From CAVPCY01 sp963770765 (GTDB taxonomy: Bacteria; Actinomycetota; Coriobacteriia; Anaerosomatales; PHET01): a stretch of 32,075 nucleotides of DNA. A program made the translations under genes and the position numbers. The notes beneath the pieces are model-generated. The model was not told where the DNA came from. It saw nothing but the letters and a program-made list of their open reading frames with translations, and did not search any database. The stretch spans positions 1 through 32,075 of the forward strand of contig CAVYQS010000011.1 of NCBI GenBank assembly GCA_963770765.1, given 5' to 3'. Numbering within the stretch: the stretch's first letter is position 1; each line of letters begins with the position of its first letter. This document shows positions 14,785 to 23,884 of this stretch, piece by piece.

Positions 14785-17751
14785 GTGGCCGATGAGAGCA
14801 CGACTCAGGATCCCCTCCAGGAGATCGCCCGCATCGACTTCCTGCTCGACCAACTCGCGCGTGCGGTGGAGTCAGGTGAGGTCCCGCTGGCTTCGTACGA
14901 GTCCATGGCTCCGCGTTACCTCACACGCCGAGAAGTGCTCGTCGCCCGTCTCACGGCGGGCAGCGAGCCGCCTGCAGCCGCAGCCGGAGCAGCGGCCGGG
15001 CAGCCGGCACACGCGGCCCGCATGCACGCCCGGCCTCGGCGCGAGTCCAAGCCGGTCAAGTGGACGACGGTGCTCACGTTCCTTGGCGCGTTCTTCGTCG
15101 TGGTGGCCGCCGCCATCTTCGCCATCGCCATCTGGGACGTGATGGGTGCGACCGGCAAGCTCGTCTTCATGGGCGTCCTCACCGCGGTCTTCTATCTCGG
15201 CGGCTGGCAGGCGCACCGGCTTGGACTGCACACAGGCGCCACGGCGCTCACAGTGGTCGCTTCGGCGATGCTCCTGTTCGACGGGTGGATCATCATCGAC
15301 GGTTTCGAGCTGTCGGGACCCCTGCCGTGGAGCGTTCTGCTGCTGGTCTGCTCGGCGGTCTACTGGTTCACCGAGGTCAAGCTCGCCAACCGCTTCTTCG
15401 GCGTGATCGGATCGGCGGCGCAGATCGGGTGGTGGTGGCTGCTCGGAGAGGGTCTCGCGCTGCCGGTGCCGACCCGCCTCGCGGGCATCGCCGTGATCGC
15501 GGTCGCGTGGGCTCTCACCGCTGAGCGTGGCCGAGAAGACCCGAGGGTGGGCTCTCTCGCGCGGGGGCTGGAGTGGATCGCGCCCGTGACCCAGGTCGCG
15601 GTCGCCTTCGGACTGCTCGCCGACCTCGCGCTCGTGCGCTCGGTCGACACCACGTCGCTCGTCGCCGCGGCCGTCGTGTCAGCGTGCGGCGGGCTCACCT
15701 TCTGGCGCTCGCGACTCGTCGCGCCGCCGGCGAACCACTGGGCCGCGGCGGCGTTTCAGCTGCCGCTGCTCGCCTTCGCCTGGGCCGAGTGGGGAGTGGC
15801 GGGTCCGAGCTGGTACGCCGTGACCGTGCTCGCGCTCGCAGCGATCGCGTACGACTGGCTGGGCATCACGCGTGCCGGGACTCCCTTCGCGGTGCTGGGG
15901 CTCGTCACCGAGGCCAGCCTGCTGTTCCAGCTGTGTTCGGTGCTCAACGCCGACGACCGGGTGGTGGTACTCGCACTCGCAACGCTCGCGGCCATGTGGG
16001 CGGGAACGGCACGGCTTGCGGCCCGAGAGGACCTGGCCGCGGCCTACCCGCGTCTGCGAGAGGTCGCGCTGGTCGCCGAGATCGGCGCGATCGCGCTGTT
16101 GGTGGGCGCCTCCCTGGCTGTGCCGGTCGTGAGTGGCCACGTCGCGTTGGCGGGCGAGGCGCTTCCACGCGTCGATGCATTGCTCGCGCTCGGCGTGCTC
16201 GCGGCCTGGTACGCGGCGGCGTCGGTGTCCCGACGCGGCCACTTCGCCTTCGCGGGTTCAGTGTGGGCGTTCTACGCATTGGCGGCCATGCTGTCGTGGG
16301 CGCTGCCCGATCGGACACCGGATGCGTACGGGTGCGCGCTCAGCGTACTCGCCGGCGCGTGGCTGCTCTCCGCGGCCGCGCTCGCGGCGACGTACGGCGC
16401 GCTGTGGCGGCTCGCGACGCGGACCGCTTCCCGGTTCACGATGGTTGCCATTCCCCTCACGGTGATCTCCGTGTCCGCCGCTGAGGCGACCCCACTGACC
16501 TATTGGATGCCCGCGTTGCTCGCGGTGACCGCAGCCGCGTTGGCGCTGGACGCGTGGATCTCGGAGAGTCACGTCAGTGCTGCGGGGGCCGCTGCGTTCG
16601 CGGCGGCCACGGCCGCTGCAGCAGGCGGAGTGACCTCGCGTGAGCTCGGCGTCGAGCAGGCGGAACGCGTGGCCGCCGTGAGCGGCGCGTGGGGCGGACT
16701 GCTCGCCGGACTCGCGCTGTCGCTACCGGCGAGCGTGCGCCGCTTCGCGCCGGAAGCAGCGGTGGCTGCGGCCGCGGCCGCCACGGGGCTCTCAGCGCTG
16801 GCTATCGAGTCGCCGGCGTGGCTCGCTGTCGCGCTCGTCGGGTCGGCGCTGGCGTGGGCGGTCGCAAGCTGGCGCGCGAGCGCGTGGTTCGCGCTTCCGG
16901 CCGGCCTGTCGCTGCACGCTGCCCTGTGCGCGGTGCTCGCGCACGTGGGTGCGCCACCCGCGGTCACGGTCGCCGCACTGGGGATATCGGGCCTCGCGAT
17001 GGGCGCGCCGGCCTTCACGCGCGCCGGTGGGCCGGGCGGGCGTCGATCCACGACCGGGCTCGCCCTCGCGGCAGCGGGTCTTCTCGGACTCGCGCTGATC
17101 CCGGTGCTCGGCGTCATCGGCGATGCCTTCGGCTCCGCCGGGGACTGGTACCGGATCGGGACGTCGGGAATCGCGTGGGGGCTCGGTCTCCTCGGCGCGG
17201 GGCTGATCGCCCAGAGTGCGCGTTGGCACGTCGAACCGGGGTACTACGTGGGCGGCTTCGTCCTGGTGCTCGCGGTGTGGACGCAGCTCGGCACCGTGGA
17301 CTCGGCGTGGGTCGAGCTGTACACGACCCCGCTCGCGCTGTACTTCGTCGCAGCCGGCTACCTGCGCGCGCGGCTGGAACCCGAGCGGGGCTTCCCGGTG
17401 ATCATGGACGTCGCCGCCGTCGCCGCCGGCCTCGCGTACCCGCTGTCTGCCGCGCTTTCGGCGCCACCGAGTGACGCTCTGGTGCACGCGGCGTGGGTCT
17501 TCGGGTTGTCGCTCGTTGCCATCGTCTCGGGCGTGGCGGTCAAGTCGCGCTGGTACTTCTTCGGTGGCGTGTCGGCCGCGGCCCTGATCGCGCTGTATCG
17601 CTCGTTCGGCGTGTTGGCCGAGCTGTGGTGGCTCGTGCTGGGTGTCGTCGGTGTCGCGATGCTCGTGGTCGCGTTGACCTGGGAGCGGCAGCGCATGGTC
17701 GTGACCGAGACGAAAGAAGCACTCAAGCGCAGCTTCGAAGGCTGGCGCTGA
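14785..17751 (+). CDS. Giant polytopic membrane protein (about 988 aa), unknown; DUF2157/DUF2339-like architecture
   Basis: From GTG 14785 (ribosome site AAGGGGGAGA). The N-terminal 90 or so residues are soluble: a helical segment with LQEIARIDFLLDQLARAVESGEVPLASYESMAPRYLTRREVLVARL, then an Ala/Pro/Gly/Arg-rich linker. From about residue 93 (KWTTVLTFLGAFFVVVAAAIFAIAIWDVMGATGKLVFMGVLTAVFYLGGW) to the end, hydrophobic segments follow one another, probably 25-30 helices, ending in a basic cytoplasmic tail (WERQRMVVTETKEALKRSFEGW). The N-domain plus helix-array layout resembles DUF2157/DUF2339-type predicted membrane proteins, but I cannot assign the family firmly. No ATPase, transport or glycosyltransferase motif is seen. 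TATGCT at 14745-14750 is a possible -10. It is followed 66 bp later by rapZ. Function unknown. Confidence 0.85.
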   Translation: MADESTTQDPLQEIARIDFLLDQLARAVESGEVPLASYESMAPRYLTRREVLVARLTAGSEPPAAAAGAAAGQPAHAARMHARPRRESKPVKWTTVLTFLGAFFVVVAAAIFAIAIWDVMGATGKLVFMGVLTAVFYLGGWQAHRLGLHTGATALTVVASAMLLFDGWIIIDGFELSGPLPWSVLLLVCSAVYWFTEVKLANRFFGVIGSAAQIGWWWLLGEGLALPVPTRLAGIAVIAVAWALTAERGREDPRVGSLARGLEWIAPVTQVAVAFGLLADLALVRSVDTTSLVAAAVVSACGGLTFWRSRLVAPPANHWAAAAFQLPLLAFAWAEWGVAGPSWYAVTVLALAAIAYDWLGITRAGTPFAVLGLVTEASLLFQLCSVLNADDRVVVLALATLAAMWAGTARLAAREDLAAAYPRLREVALVAEIGAIALLVGASLAVPVVSGHVALAGEALPRVDALLALGVLAAWYAAASVSRRGHFAFAGSVWAFYALAAMLSWALPDRTPDAYGCALSVLAGAWLLSAAALAATYGALWRLATRTASRFTMVAIPLTVISVSAAEATPLTYWMPALLAVTAAALALDAWISESHVSAAGAAAFAAATAAAAGGVTSRELGVEQAERVAAVSGAWGGLLAGLALSLPASVRRFAPEAAVAAAAAATGLSALAIESPAWLAVALVGSALAWAVASWRASAWFALPAGLSLHAALCAVLAHVGAPPAVTVAALGISGLAMGAPAFTRAGGPGGRRSTTGLALAAAGLLGLALIPVLGVIGDAFGSAGDWYRIGTSGIAWGLGLLGAGLIAQSARWHVEPGYYVGGFVLVLAVWTQLGTVDSAWVELYTTPLALYFVAAGYLRARLEPERGFPVIMDVAAVAAGLAYPLSAALSAPPSDALVHAAWVFGLSLVAIVSGVAVKSRWYFFGGVSAAALIALYRSFGVLAELWWLVLGVVGVAMLVVALTWERQRMVVTETKEALKRSFEGWR

Positions 17752-17778
17752 GACCACCGCCGTGAGACGACCCGCGGG

Positions 17779-17784
17779 TATACT
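17779..17784 (+). promoter_or_regulatory. Candidate -10 element upstream of rapZ
   Basis: TATACT lies 34 bp before the rapZ ATG in the short gap after the membrane-protein gene. No good -35 is present at 16-18 bp. The same hexamer recurs before the tRNA (31938) and before secG (25398). Tentative. Confidence 0.35.
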
Positions 17785-17817
17785 GTCTGCACCGACCTGC
17801 AGCTGCCTGGAGGACCG

Positions 17818-18744
17818 ATGAACGAAGCGTGCATCCCCGAGGGGTCCACACCCGATTCGTCCCCCGCCGCGCCCGAGCTCGTGGTCATCACCGGCATGTC
17901 CGGCGCCGGCCGCTCCGAAGCCATCCATACCTTCGAGGATCTGGGCTACTTCTGCATCGACAACCTCCCGCCGGGCTTCATCCCCCAGCTCACCGAGCTC
18001 TCCGAGCTGCCCGGCAGCCGGGTACGCCGGCTCGCGGTCGTGTGCGACGTGCGCGGCCTCGACTTCTTCGAGCAGCTGGCCGGTGAACTCGATGCGCTCC
18101 ACGAACGGGGCGTGGCCCACCGCGTGCTCTTCCTGGAGGCCGACGACACGACGTTGCTCAACCGCTTCAAGGAGACACGGCGTCGCCATCCGCTGTGCGA
18201 GGACGGTCTCCCGCTCGCCGAAGGCATCGCCGCCGAACGCAGCGCGCTGCAGCCGATCAGGGCACGCGCCGACGTGGTGATCGACACGTCGGACTCGCGC
18301 CCCACGGAACTCAGGCGACGGATCCGTGAGGAGTTCCTGGCCGAGCCGCTGTCGCACACGCTCTCGGTGAGTGTCTCGTCGTTCGGTTTCAAGTACGGCA
18401 CTCCCACCGATGCCGACATCGTCATGGACGTGCGCTTCCTGCCCAACCCGTTCTACGACCCCGACCTGCGGCAGCTGACCGGCCTCGAGAAGCCGGTCCG
18501 TGACTTCGTGCTGGGGCGCACGGAGACCGTCGCGTTCATGAGGCGCTGGTTCGATCTCCTCGACGGCCTCATGCCGGGCTATCTCGCGGAGGGCAAGACC
18601 CACCTCGCCATCGCGCTGGGATGCACCGGCGGGATGCACCGTTCTGTCGCGCTTGCCGAGGCGACCGGGGCGCACCTTCGCAAGGGCGGCTACAAGGTCG
18701 CTGTCTCTCACCGCGACATCAATCGCGACAAGGACGGCCGATGA
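17818..18744 (+). CDS. rapZ: RapZ family nucleotide-binding protein (YvcJ)
   Basis: A 308-residue RapZ/YvcJ protein. After an unconserved N-terminus of about 20 residues come ELVVITGMSGAGRSEAIHTFEDLGYFCIDNLPP (P-loop at residues 26-33), LFLEADDTTLLNRFKETRRRHPL, VIDTSDSRPTELRRRI, and the C-terminal domain SFGFKYGTPTDADIVMDVRFLPNPFYDPDLRQLTG, ending in LGCTGGMHRSVALAE and VSHRDI. The P-loop lysine is arginine (GAGRS). RapZ in E. coli binds RNA and senses GlcN6P; YvcJ of Gram-positives binds nucleotides and phosphosugar. The gene leads the conserved rapZ-yvcK-whiA block. The ATG at 17818 follows GGAGGACCG. Its TGA overlaps the yvcK ATG (ATGA). Confidence 0.95.
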   Translation: MNEACIPEGSTPDSSPAAPELVVITGMSGAGRSEAIHTFEDLGYFCIDNLPPGFIPQLTELSELPGSRVRRLAVVCDVRGLDFFEQLAGELDALHERGVAHRVLFLEADDTTLLNRFKETRRRHPLCEDGLPLAEGIAAERSALQPIRARADVVIDTSDSRPTELRRRIREEFLAEPLSHTLSVSVSSFGFKYGTPTDADIVMDVRFLPNPFYDPDLRQLTGLEKPVRDFVLGRTETVAFMRRWFDLLDGLMPGYLAEGKTHLAIALGCTGGMHRSVALAEATGAHLRKGGYKVAVSHRDINRDKDGR

Positions 18745-19700
18745 TGGGCGCGGGCCGCTGCGCCGTCGCTATCGGCGGTGGCACGGGATTGCCGCAGGTG
18801 CTTCGCTGCCTGGTGGAACTCGGCTTCTCGACGAGCGCCATCGTCACCATGGCCGACGACGGAGGGTCGTCCGGCGTGCTTCGGCGACAGCTCGGGATCC
18901 TGCCCCCCGGCGACGTCCGCAACTGCCTCGTGGCTCTGGCCGGCAAAGAGGAGGGGCTGCTCGCCCGCGTGTTCCAGTACCGTTTCGAGGGCGGGGAGGG
19001 ACTTGCGGGTCACGCACTGGGCAACCTGATCATCGCCGCGCTCGCCGACCTCACCGGTGACTTCGCCCAAGCGGTCAAGGCCGCCGAGTCGGCGCTCGAG
19101 ACGCGCGGCCACGTGCTGCCCTCGACGCTCGCTGACGTGCGACTCCATGGCGTCGACCGCGACGGAGTCGAGGTGGTGGGGCAGTCGTGTCTCGCAGCGA
19201 ACCCCACCGCCGTGCACCGAGCGTTCCTCGAACCACACGATCCGCCGGCGAACCCTGAGGCGCTATCTGCGATCCGCTCGGCCGATCTCGTGGTGATCGG
19301 GCCGGGCTCGCTCTACACGAGCATCATCCCGAACTTTCTTGTGAGCGGCGTGGCCGAGGCGCTCAAGGAATCGCATGCGCTGCGGGTCTATGCCTGCAAC
19401 GTCGCGAACCTGAGGGGCGAGACCGGTGGGCTGGACGCGGCCGAGCATGTCCAGGCGCTGGTCGAACACGGCCTCGACGGAGCGATCGATGTCGTGCTGG
19501 TGCACGATCCCGACGCCGGGCCGGGCACGCTGTGCGATGATGACCCGGGCATCGAGCCGGTACAAGCCGGCGAAGAGGTCCGCGCACGCATCGAGGCGCT
19601 CGGCATGAAGGTGGTCTCCGCCGACCTCGTGGACCCGTGCGATCCGGTTCGTCACGAACGGCAGCGGCTCTGCCGCGCGCTCGAGGGGGTGCTTGAGTAG
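18741..19700 (+). CDS. yvcK: YvcK/CuvA family UDP-sugar-binding protein
   Basis: A 319-residue protein of the YvcK (CofD-like) family. The diagnostic N-terminus is AVAIGGGTGLPQVLRCLVEL, then VTMADDGGSSGVLRRQLGILPPGDVRNCLVAL, FEGGEGLAGHALGNLIIAAL, VVIGPGSLYTSIIPNFLVSGVAEAL and YACNVANLRGETGGLDAAEHV. These form the Rossmann-like nucleotide-sugar pocket. Homologues bind UDP-GlcNAc and control carbon flux into peptidoglycan and cell shape under gluconeogenic growth. The ATG at 18741 overlaps the rapZ stop; the ATG one codon later is an alternative. Its stop abuts the whiA GTG directly, so all three genes are likely translationally coupled. Confidence 0.95.
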   Translation: MMGAGRCAVAIGGGTGLPQVLRCLVELGFSTSAIVTMADDGGSSGVLRRQLGILPPGDVRNCLVALAGKEEGLLARVFQYRFEGGEGLAGHALGNLIIAALADLTGDFAQAVKAAESALETRGHVLPSTLADVRLHGVDRDGVEVVGQSCLAANPTAVHRAFLEPHDPPANPEALSAIRSADLVVIGPGSLYTSIIPNFLVSGVAEALKESHALRVYACNVANLRGETGGLDAAEHVQALVEHGLDGAIDVVLVHDPDAGPGTLCDDDPGIEPVQAGEEVRARIEALGMKVVSADLVDPCDPVRHERQRLCRALEGVLE

Positions 19701-20642
19701 GTGTCGTTCACCGCCGAGGTGAAAGACGAGCTCTCTCGCGTCGAGGCCGCTCGCGCCTGCTGCAGCAAGGCGCAGCTCGCGGCGCTCGTGCGCATCGAAG
19801 GCACCCTGCACATCTCAGGTCCCGACCGCTACCGGCTGGAGGTCGCGACCGAGACCGCTCCGGTGGCGCGCACGGTCATCAAGCTCCTCCACAAGGTCTA
19901 CGGACTCAAGACCGAGCTCACCGTGCGCCGCAGCGTGCTTCACAAGACCAACAACTACCTGATCACCGTTCCCACGCAACCCAAGATGGCCGCGGCCCTG
20001 GCCGAGCTCGGCATCGTGGGAGAGCGCGGTTTCTCGCTGGGGATCGACCCGGCACTGGTCAAGCGCGAGTGCTGCGCGGTCGCCTACCTGCGCGGGGCGT
20101 TTCTCGGTGGCGGGTTCGTGGCCGATCCCCATGGCGACTTCCACTTCGAGCTCACCGCCGAGTCCGAACAGCTCGCAGAGGACCTCGTTGCGCTGATGGC
20201 GCGATTCGACATCGAGGCGCGGGTCGCCAAACGACGGGGCACGTTCGCGGTCTACCTCAAGGGCGCGGAGCCCATCATCACCTTCCTGGCCCTCGTGGGG
20301 GCGCACCGGGCGCTTCTGAGGACCGAAGACGTGCGCATCATGAAGTCGATGCGCAACGACGTGAATCGCCTGGTGAACGCCGAGATAGCCAACCAGCAGA
20401 AGACCGCTGAGGCGGCGATCGGCCAGATCGAGGCGATCGAGCTGCTGGCTGCCACGCGCGGCTTCGACAGCCTGCCTCCGGCGCTCCAGGAGCTCGCACA
20501 GCTGCGCCTCGCCAACCCCGAGGTGTCCTTGCGGGAGCTCGGCGAACTCGCCGACCCGCCGCTGTCGAAGTCGGCGGTATATCATAGGGTGCGCCGCATC
20601 GAGGAACTCGCTGCGGAACTGCGAGCCGACATAGACGGTTAG
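19701..20642 (+). CDS. whiA: WhiA family DNA-binding regulator
   Basis: A 313-residue WhiA protein. The N-terminal part (SFTAEVKDELSRVEAARACCSKAQLAALVRIEGTLHIS) and the middle CCAVAYLRGAFLGGGFVADPHGDFHFEL form the degenerate LAGLIDADG homing-endonuclease-like domain. The C-terminus holds VNAEIANQQKTAEAAIGQIEAIELL and a helix-turn-helix VSLRELGELADPPLSKSAVYHRVRRIEEL. WhiA regulates sporulation genes in Streptomyces and cell division in other Gram-positives. GTG 19701 starts immediately after the yvcK stop (TAGGTG). It is the last gene of the block. A GC-rich, hairpin-prone gap of 111 bp separates it from gap. Confidence 0.95.
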   Translation: MSFTAEVKDELSRVEAARACCSKAQLAALVRIEGTLHISGPDRYRLEVATETAPVARTVIKLLHKVYGLKTELTVRRSVLHKTNNYLITVPTQPKMAAALAELGIVGERGFSLGIDPALVKRECCAVAYLRGAFLGGGFVADPHGDFHFELTAESEQLAEDLVALMARFDIEARVAKRRGTFAVYLKGAEPIITFLALVGAHRALLRTEDVRIMKSMRNDVNRLVNAEIANQQKTAEAAIGQIEAIELLAATRGFDSLPPALQELAQLRLANPEVSLRELGELADPPLSKSAVYHRVRRIEELAAELRADIDG

Positions 20643-20753
20643 CGGCATGAAGGGGAGTGAGCGCTGCGGCGCGCGGGTCGCGCGGGCGCCACACAAGGGA
20701 GCAGCGCGGCCGCAACGGGGCGGTCGCCTCACGAGATCCAAGGAGGGATCGGC

Positions 20754-21792
20754 TTGACGATCAAGGTCGGTATCAACGGGTTCGGGCGGATCGGCCGCCT
20801 CGTGTTTCGCGCCATGGAGAACGACCCCGCGGTCGAAGTCGTCGCGGTCAACGACCTGACCGACGCCAAGACCCTCACGCACCTGCTCAAGTACGACTCG
20901 GTTCACGGCAAGTTCGACCACGACGTCGAAGCGGTTGAGGACGGCATCGTGATCCACTCCAAGAACGTGGTAGGCGAGCTGCTCGGAGTGAAGCGCACCG
21001 TCAAGGTGCTGGCACAGCGCAACCCCGCCGATCTGCCATGGGGCGAGCTGGGCGTCGACGTCGTGATCGAGTCGACCGGCCTGTTCACCGATGCGACCAA
21101 GGCCCAGGCCCACATCGACGGCGGAGCGAAGAAGGTCATCATCTCGTCCCCTGCGAGCAACGAGGACATCACGATCGTCATGGGTGTCAACGATGACGAG
21201 TACGACGCCGAGAAGCACAACATCATCTCCAACGCTTCGTGCACCACGAACTGCCTCGCGCCGTTCGCGAAGGTCCTGCGGGACAGCTTCGGCCTCAAGC
21301 AGGGCTTCATGAACACGATCCACAGCTACACCAACGACCAGAACATCCTGGACCTGCCGCACAAGGACCTCCGCCGTGCGCGTGCAGCTGCGATGTCGAT
21401 GATTCCCGACGTCGACGGGTGCCGCGAAGGCGATCGGACTCGTGCTGCCGGACATGAAGGGCAAGCTCGACGGCATGTCGGTCCGGGTCCCCACGCCCGA
21501 CGGCTCGGTCGTGGACCTTGTCGCGGAGCTCGAGACCGCGGTCACCCGCGAGCAGATCAACGCCGCGATGAAGGCTGCGGCAGACGGGCCGATGAAGGGT
21601 TACCTCGAGTACTGCGAGGATCCGATCGTCTCCATCGACGTCGTGGGCAATCCCGCATCGTCGGTCTTCGACTCGCTCCAGACCATGGTGATGGGCGGCG
21701 AGGGCACGTTCGTCAAGTGCCTGTCGTGGTACGACAACGAGTGGGGCTACAGCAACCGGGTCAAGGACCTCACCAAGATCCTGTTCGGCTAG
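20754..21792 (+). CDS. gap: Glyceraldehyde-3-phosphate dehydrogenase, type I; one +1 frameshift
   Basis: TTG 20754 follows AAGGAGG (20740-20746). IKVGINGFGRIGRLVFRAM begins the NAD-binding domain, NASCTTNCLAP carries the catalytic Cys163, and the reading continues to LRRARAAAMSMIP. There the frame breaks: one extra C in the CCC at 21405-21407 gives a wrong continuation. The next frame resumes with TSTGAAKAIGLVLPDMKGKLDGMSVRVPTPDGS and ends in SWYDNEWGYSNRV up to the stop at 21790-21792. Corrected length is about 345 residues, normal for the family. The enzyme oxidises GAP to 1,3-bisphosphoglycerate in glycolysis. Both halves are fully conserved and the next glycolytic genes follow, so a sequencing error is far likelier than a dead gene. 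Confidence 0.93.
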
Positions 21793-21813
21793 TCGGGACT
21801 CTGCATGACACAT

Positions 21814-21838
21814 ACGGGGCCCCTTCGCGGGGCCCCGT
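21814..21838 (+). terminator. Hairpin between gap and pgk
   Basis: A perfect 10-bp GC-rich inverted repeat (ACGGGGCCCC / GGGGCCCCGT) with a 5-nt loop TTCGC lies 22 bp after the gap stop and 26 bp before the pgk start. Only TTC follows, with no T-run, so it is a weak terminator, an attenuator or an mRNA-stability element that may set the gap to pgk expression ratio. Confidence 0.7.
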
Positions 21839-21864
21839 TCATCATCACTCGACCCGGAGGAAGC

Positions 21865-23052
<1,188 letters not shown>

Positions 23053-23101
23053 TCCTTATCGGCGCTGCGCACCGGCGCCACGACGAGAAGGGGAGGGCGA
23101 C

Positions 23102-23881
23102 ATGGGCCGCACGCCGATGATCGCGGGCAACTGGAAGATGTTCAAGACCTCCGGGGAGGGCGCCATCCTGGTGCAGAACCTCGAGGAGCTCGTTTCACCG
23201 TACGCGGACCGGGTGGACGTGGTGGTCTGCCCGCCGTTCACCGCACTCAAGAGCGTGTCGGTCGTCATCGAACTCGATCGGGTGGACATCGGCCTGGCCG
23301 CTCAGAACGTTCACTGGGAGGCGGACGGCGCGTACACGGGCGAGATCTCCACACGCATGCTCAAGGAGCTGCGCTGCGGCTACTGCGTGGTGGGTCACTC
23401 GGAGCGCCGGGAGATGTTCGGAGACACCAACGAGACGGTCAACAAGAAGGTCCGCGCGCTGTTCGAGGCCGGGATCACGCCCATCATGTGCTGCGGCGAG
23501 TCGCTCGAGACGCGCGACGCGGGCGAGACCGACGCGTTCGTGCGCGAACAGGTGCGCGCCGGTCTCGAGGGCATCACCGCCGAGCAGGCGGCCACGATCG
23601 TCATCGCCTACGAGCCCATCTGGGCCATCGGCACGGGTCGCACGCCCACACCTGAGGCGGCCAACGACGTGTGTCGCGGCATCCGCGCCACCGTGGGCGC
23701 CCTCTTCGGCCAGCCCGCCGCGATCCAGATGCGTGTGCTCTACGGCGGCTCGGCCAAGCCCGAGAACATCGGCCTGTTCATGCCCGAGCCCGACATCGAC
23801 GGCGCTTTGATCGGCGGGGCAGCGCTCGACGCGGACTCGTTCAGCCGCATGGTCGCGGTCGCCGCCGACCACGCGGGCTGA
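23102..23881 (+). CDS. tpiA: Triose-phosphate isomerase
   Basis: A 259-residue TIM-barrel enzyme with all catalytic parts: IAGNWKM (K12), VVGHSERRE (electrophilic His), AYEPIWAIGTGRTPTPE (catalytic Glu and flexible loop) and LYGGSAKPENI plus GALIGGAALD (phosphate-binding). It interconverts DHAP and GAP. The ATG at 23102 follows GGGGAGGG. It is part of the gap-pgk-tpiA-gpmI run; the gap to gpmI is 3 bp. Confidence 0.97.
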   Translation: MGRTPMIAGNWKMFKTSGEGAILVQNLEELVSPYADRVDVVVCPPFTALKSVSVVIELDRVDIGLAAQNVHWEADGAYTGEISTRMLKELRCGYCVVGHSERREMFGDTNETVNKKVRALFEAGITPIMCCGESLETRDAGETDAFVREQVRAGLEGITAEQAATIVIAYEPIWAIGTGRTPTPEAANDVCRGIRATVGALFGQPAAIQMRVLYGGSAKPENIGLFMPEPDIDGALIGGAALDADSFSRMVAVAADHAG

Positions 23882-23884
23882 CGC

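Noticed and set aside
16792..18711. Long minus-strand open frame (639 codons) opposite the membrane-protein gene and rapZ
   Set aside because: It is antisense to well-supported genes, has a low-complexity Arg/Glu/His-rich composition and no recognisable domain; typical of high-GC shadow frames.
20754..21792. gap, oppA, oppF, hydrolase and methyltransferase as true pseudogenes or programmed frameshifts
   Set aside because: No slippery heptamer with downstream structure is apparent, all motifs are intact on both sides, and all breaks are +1 in short homopolymers.
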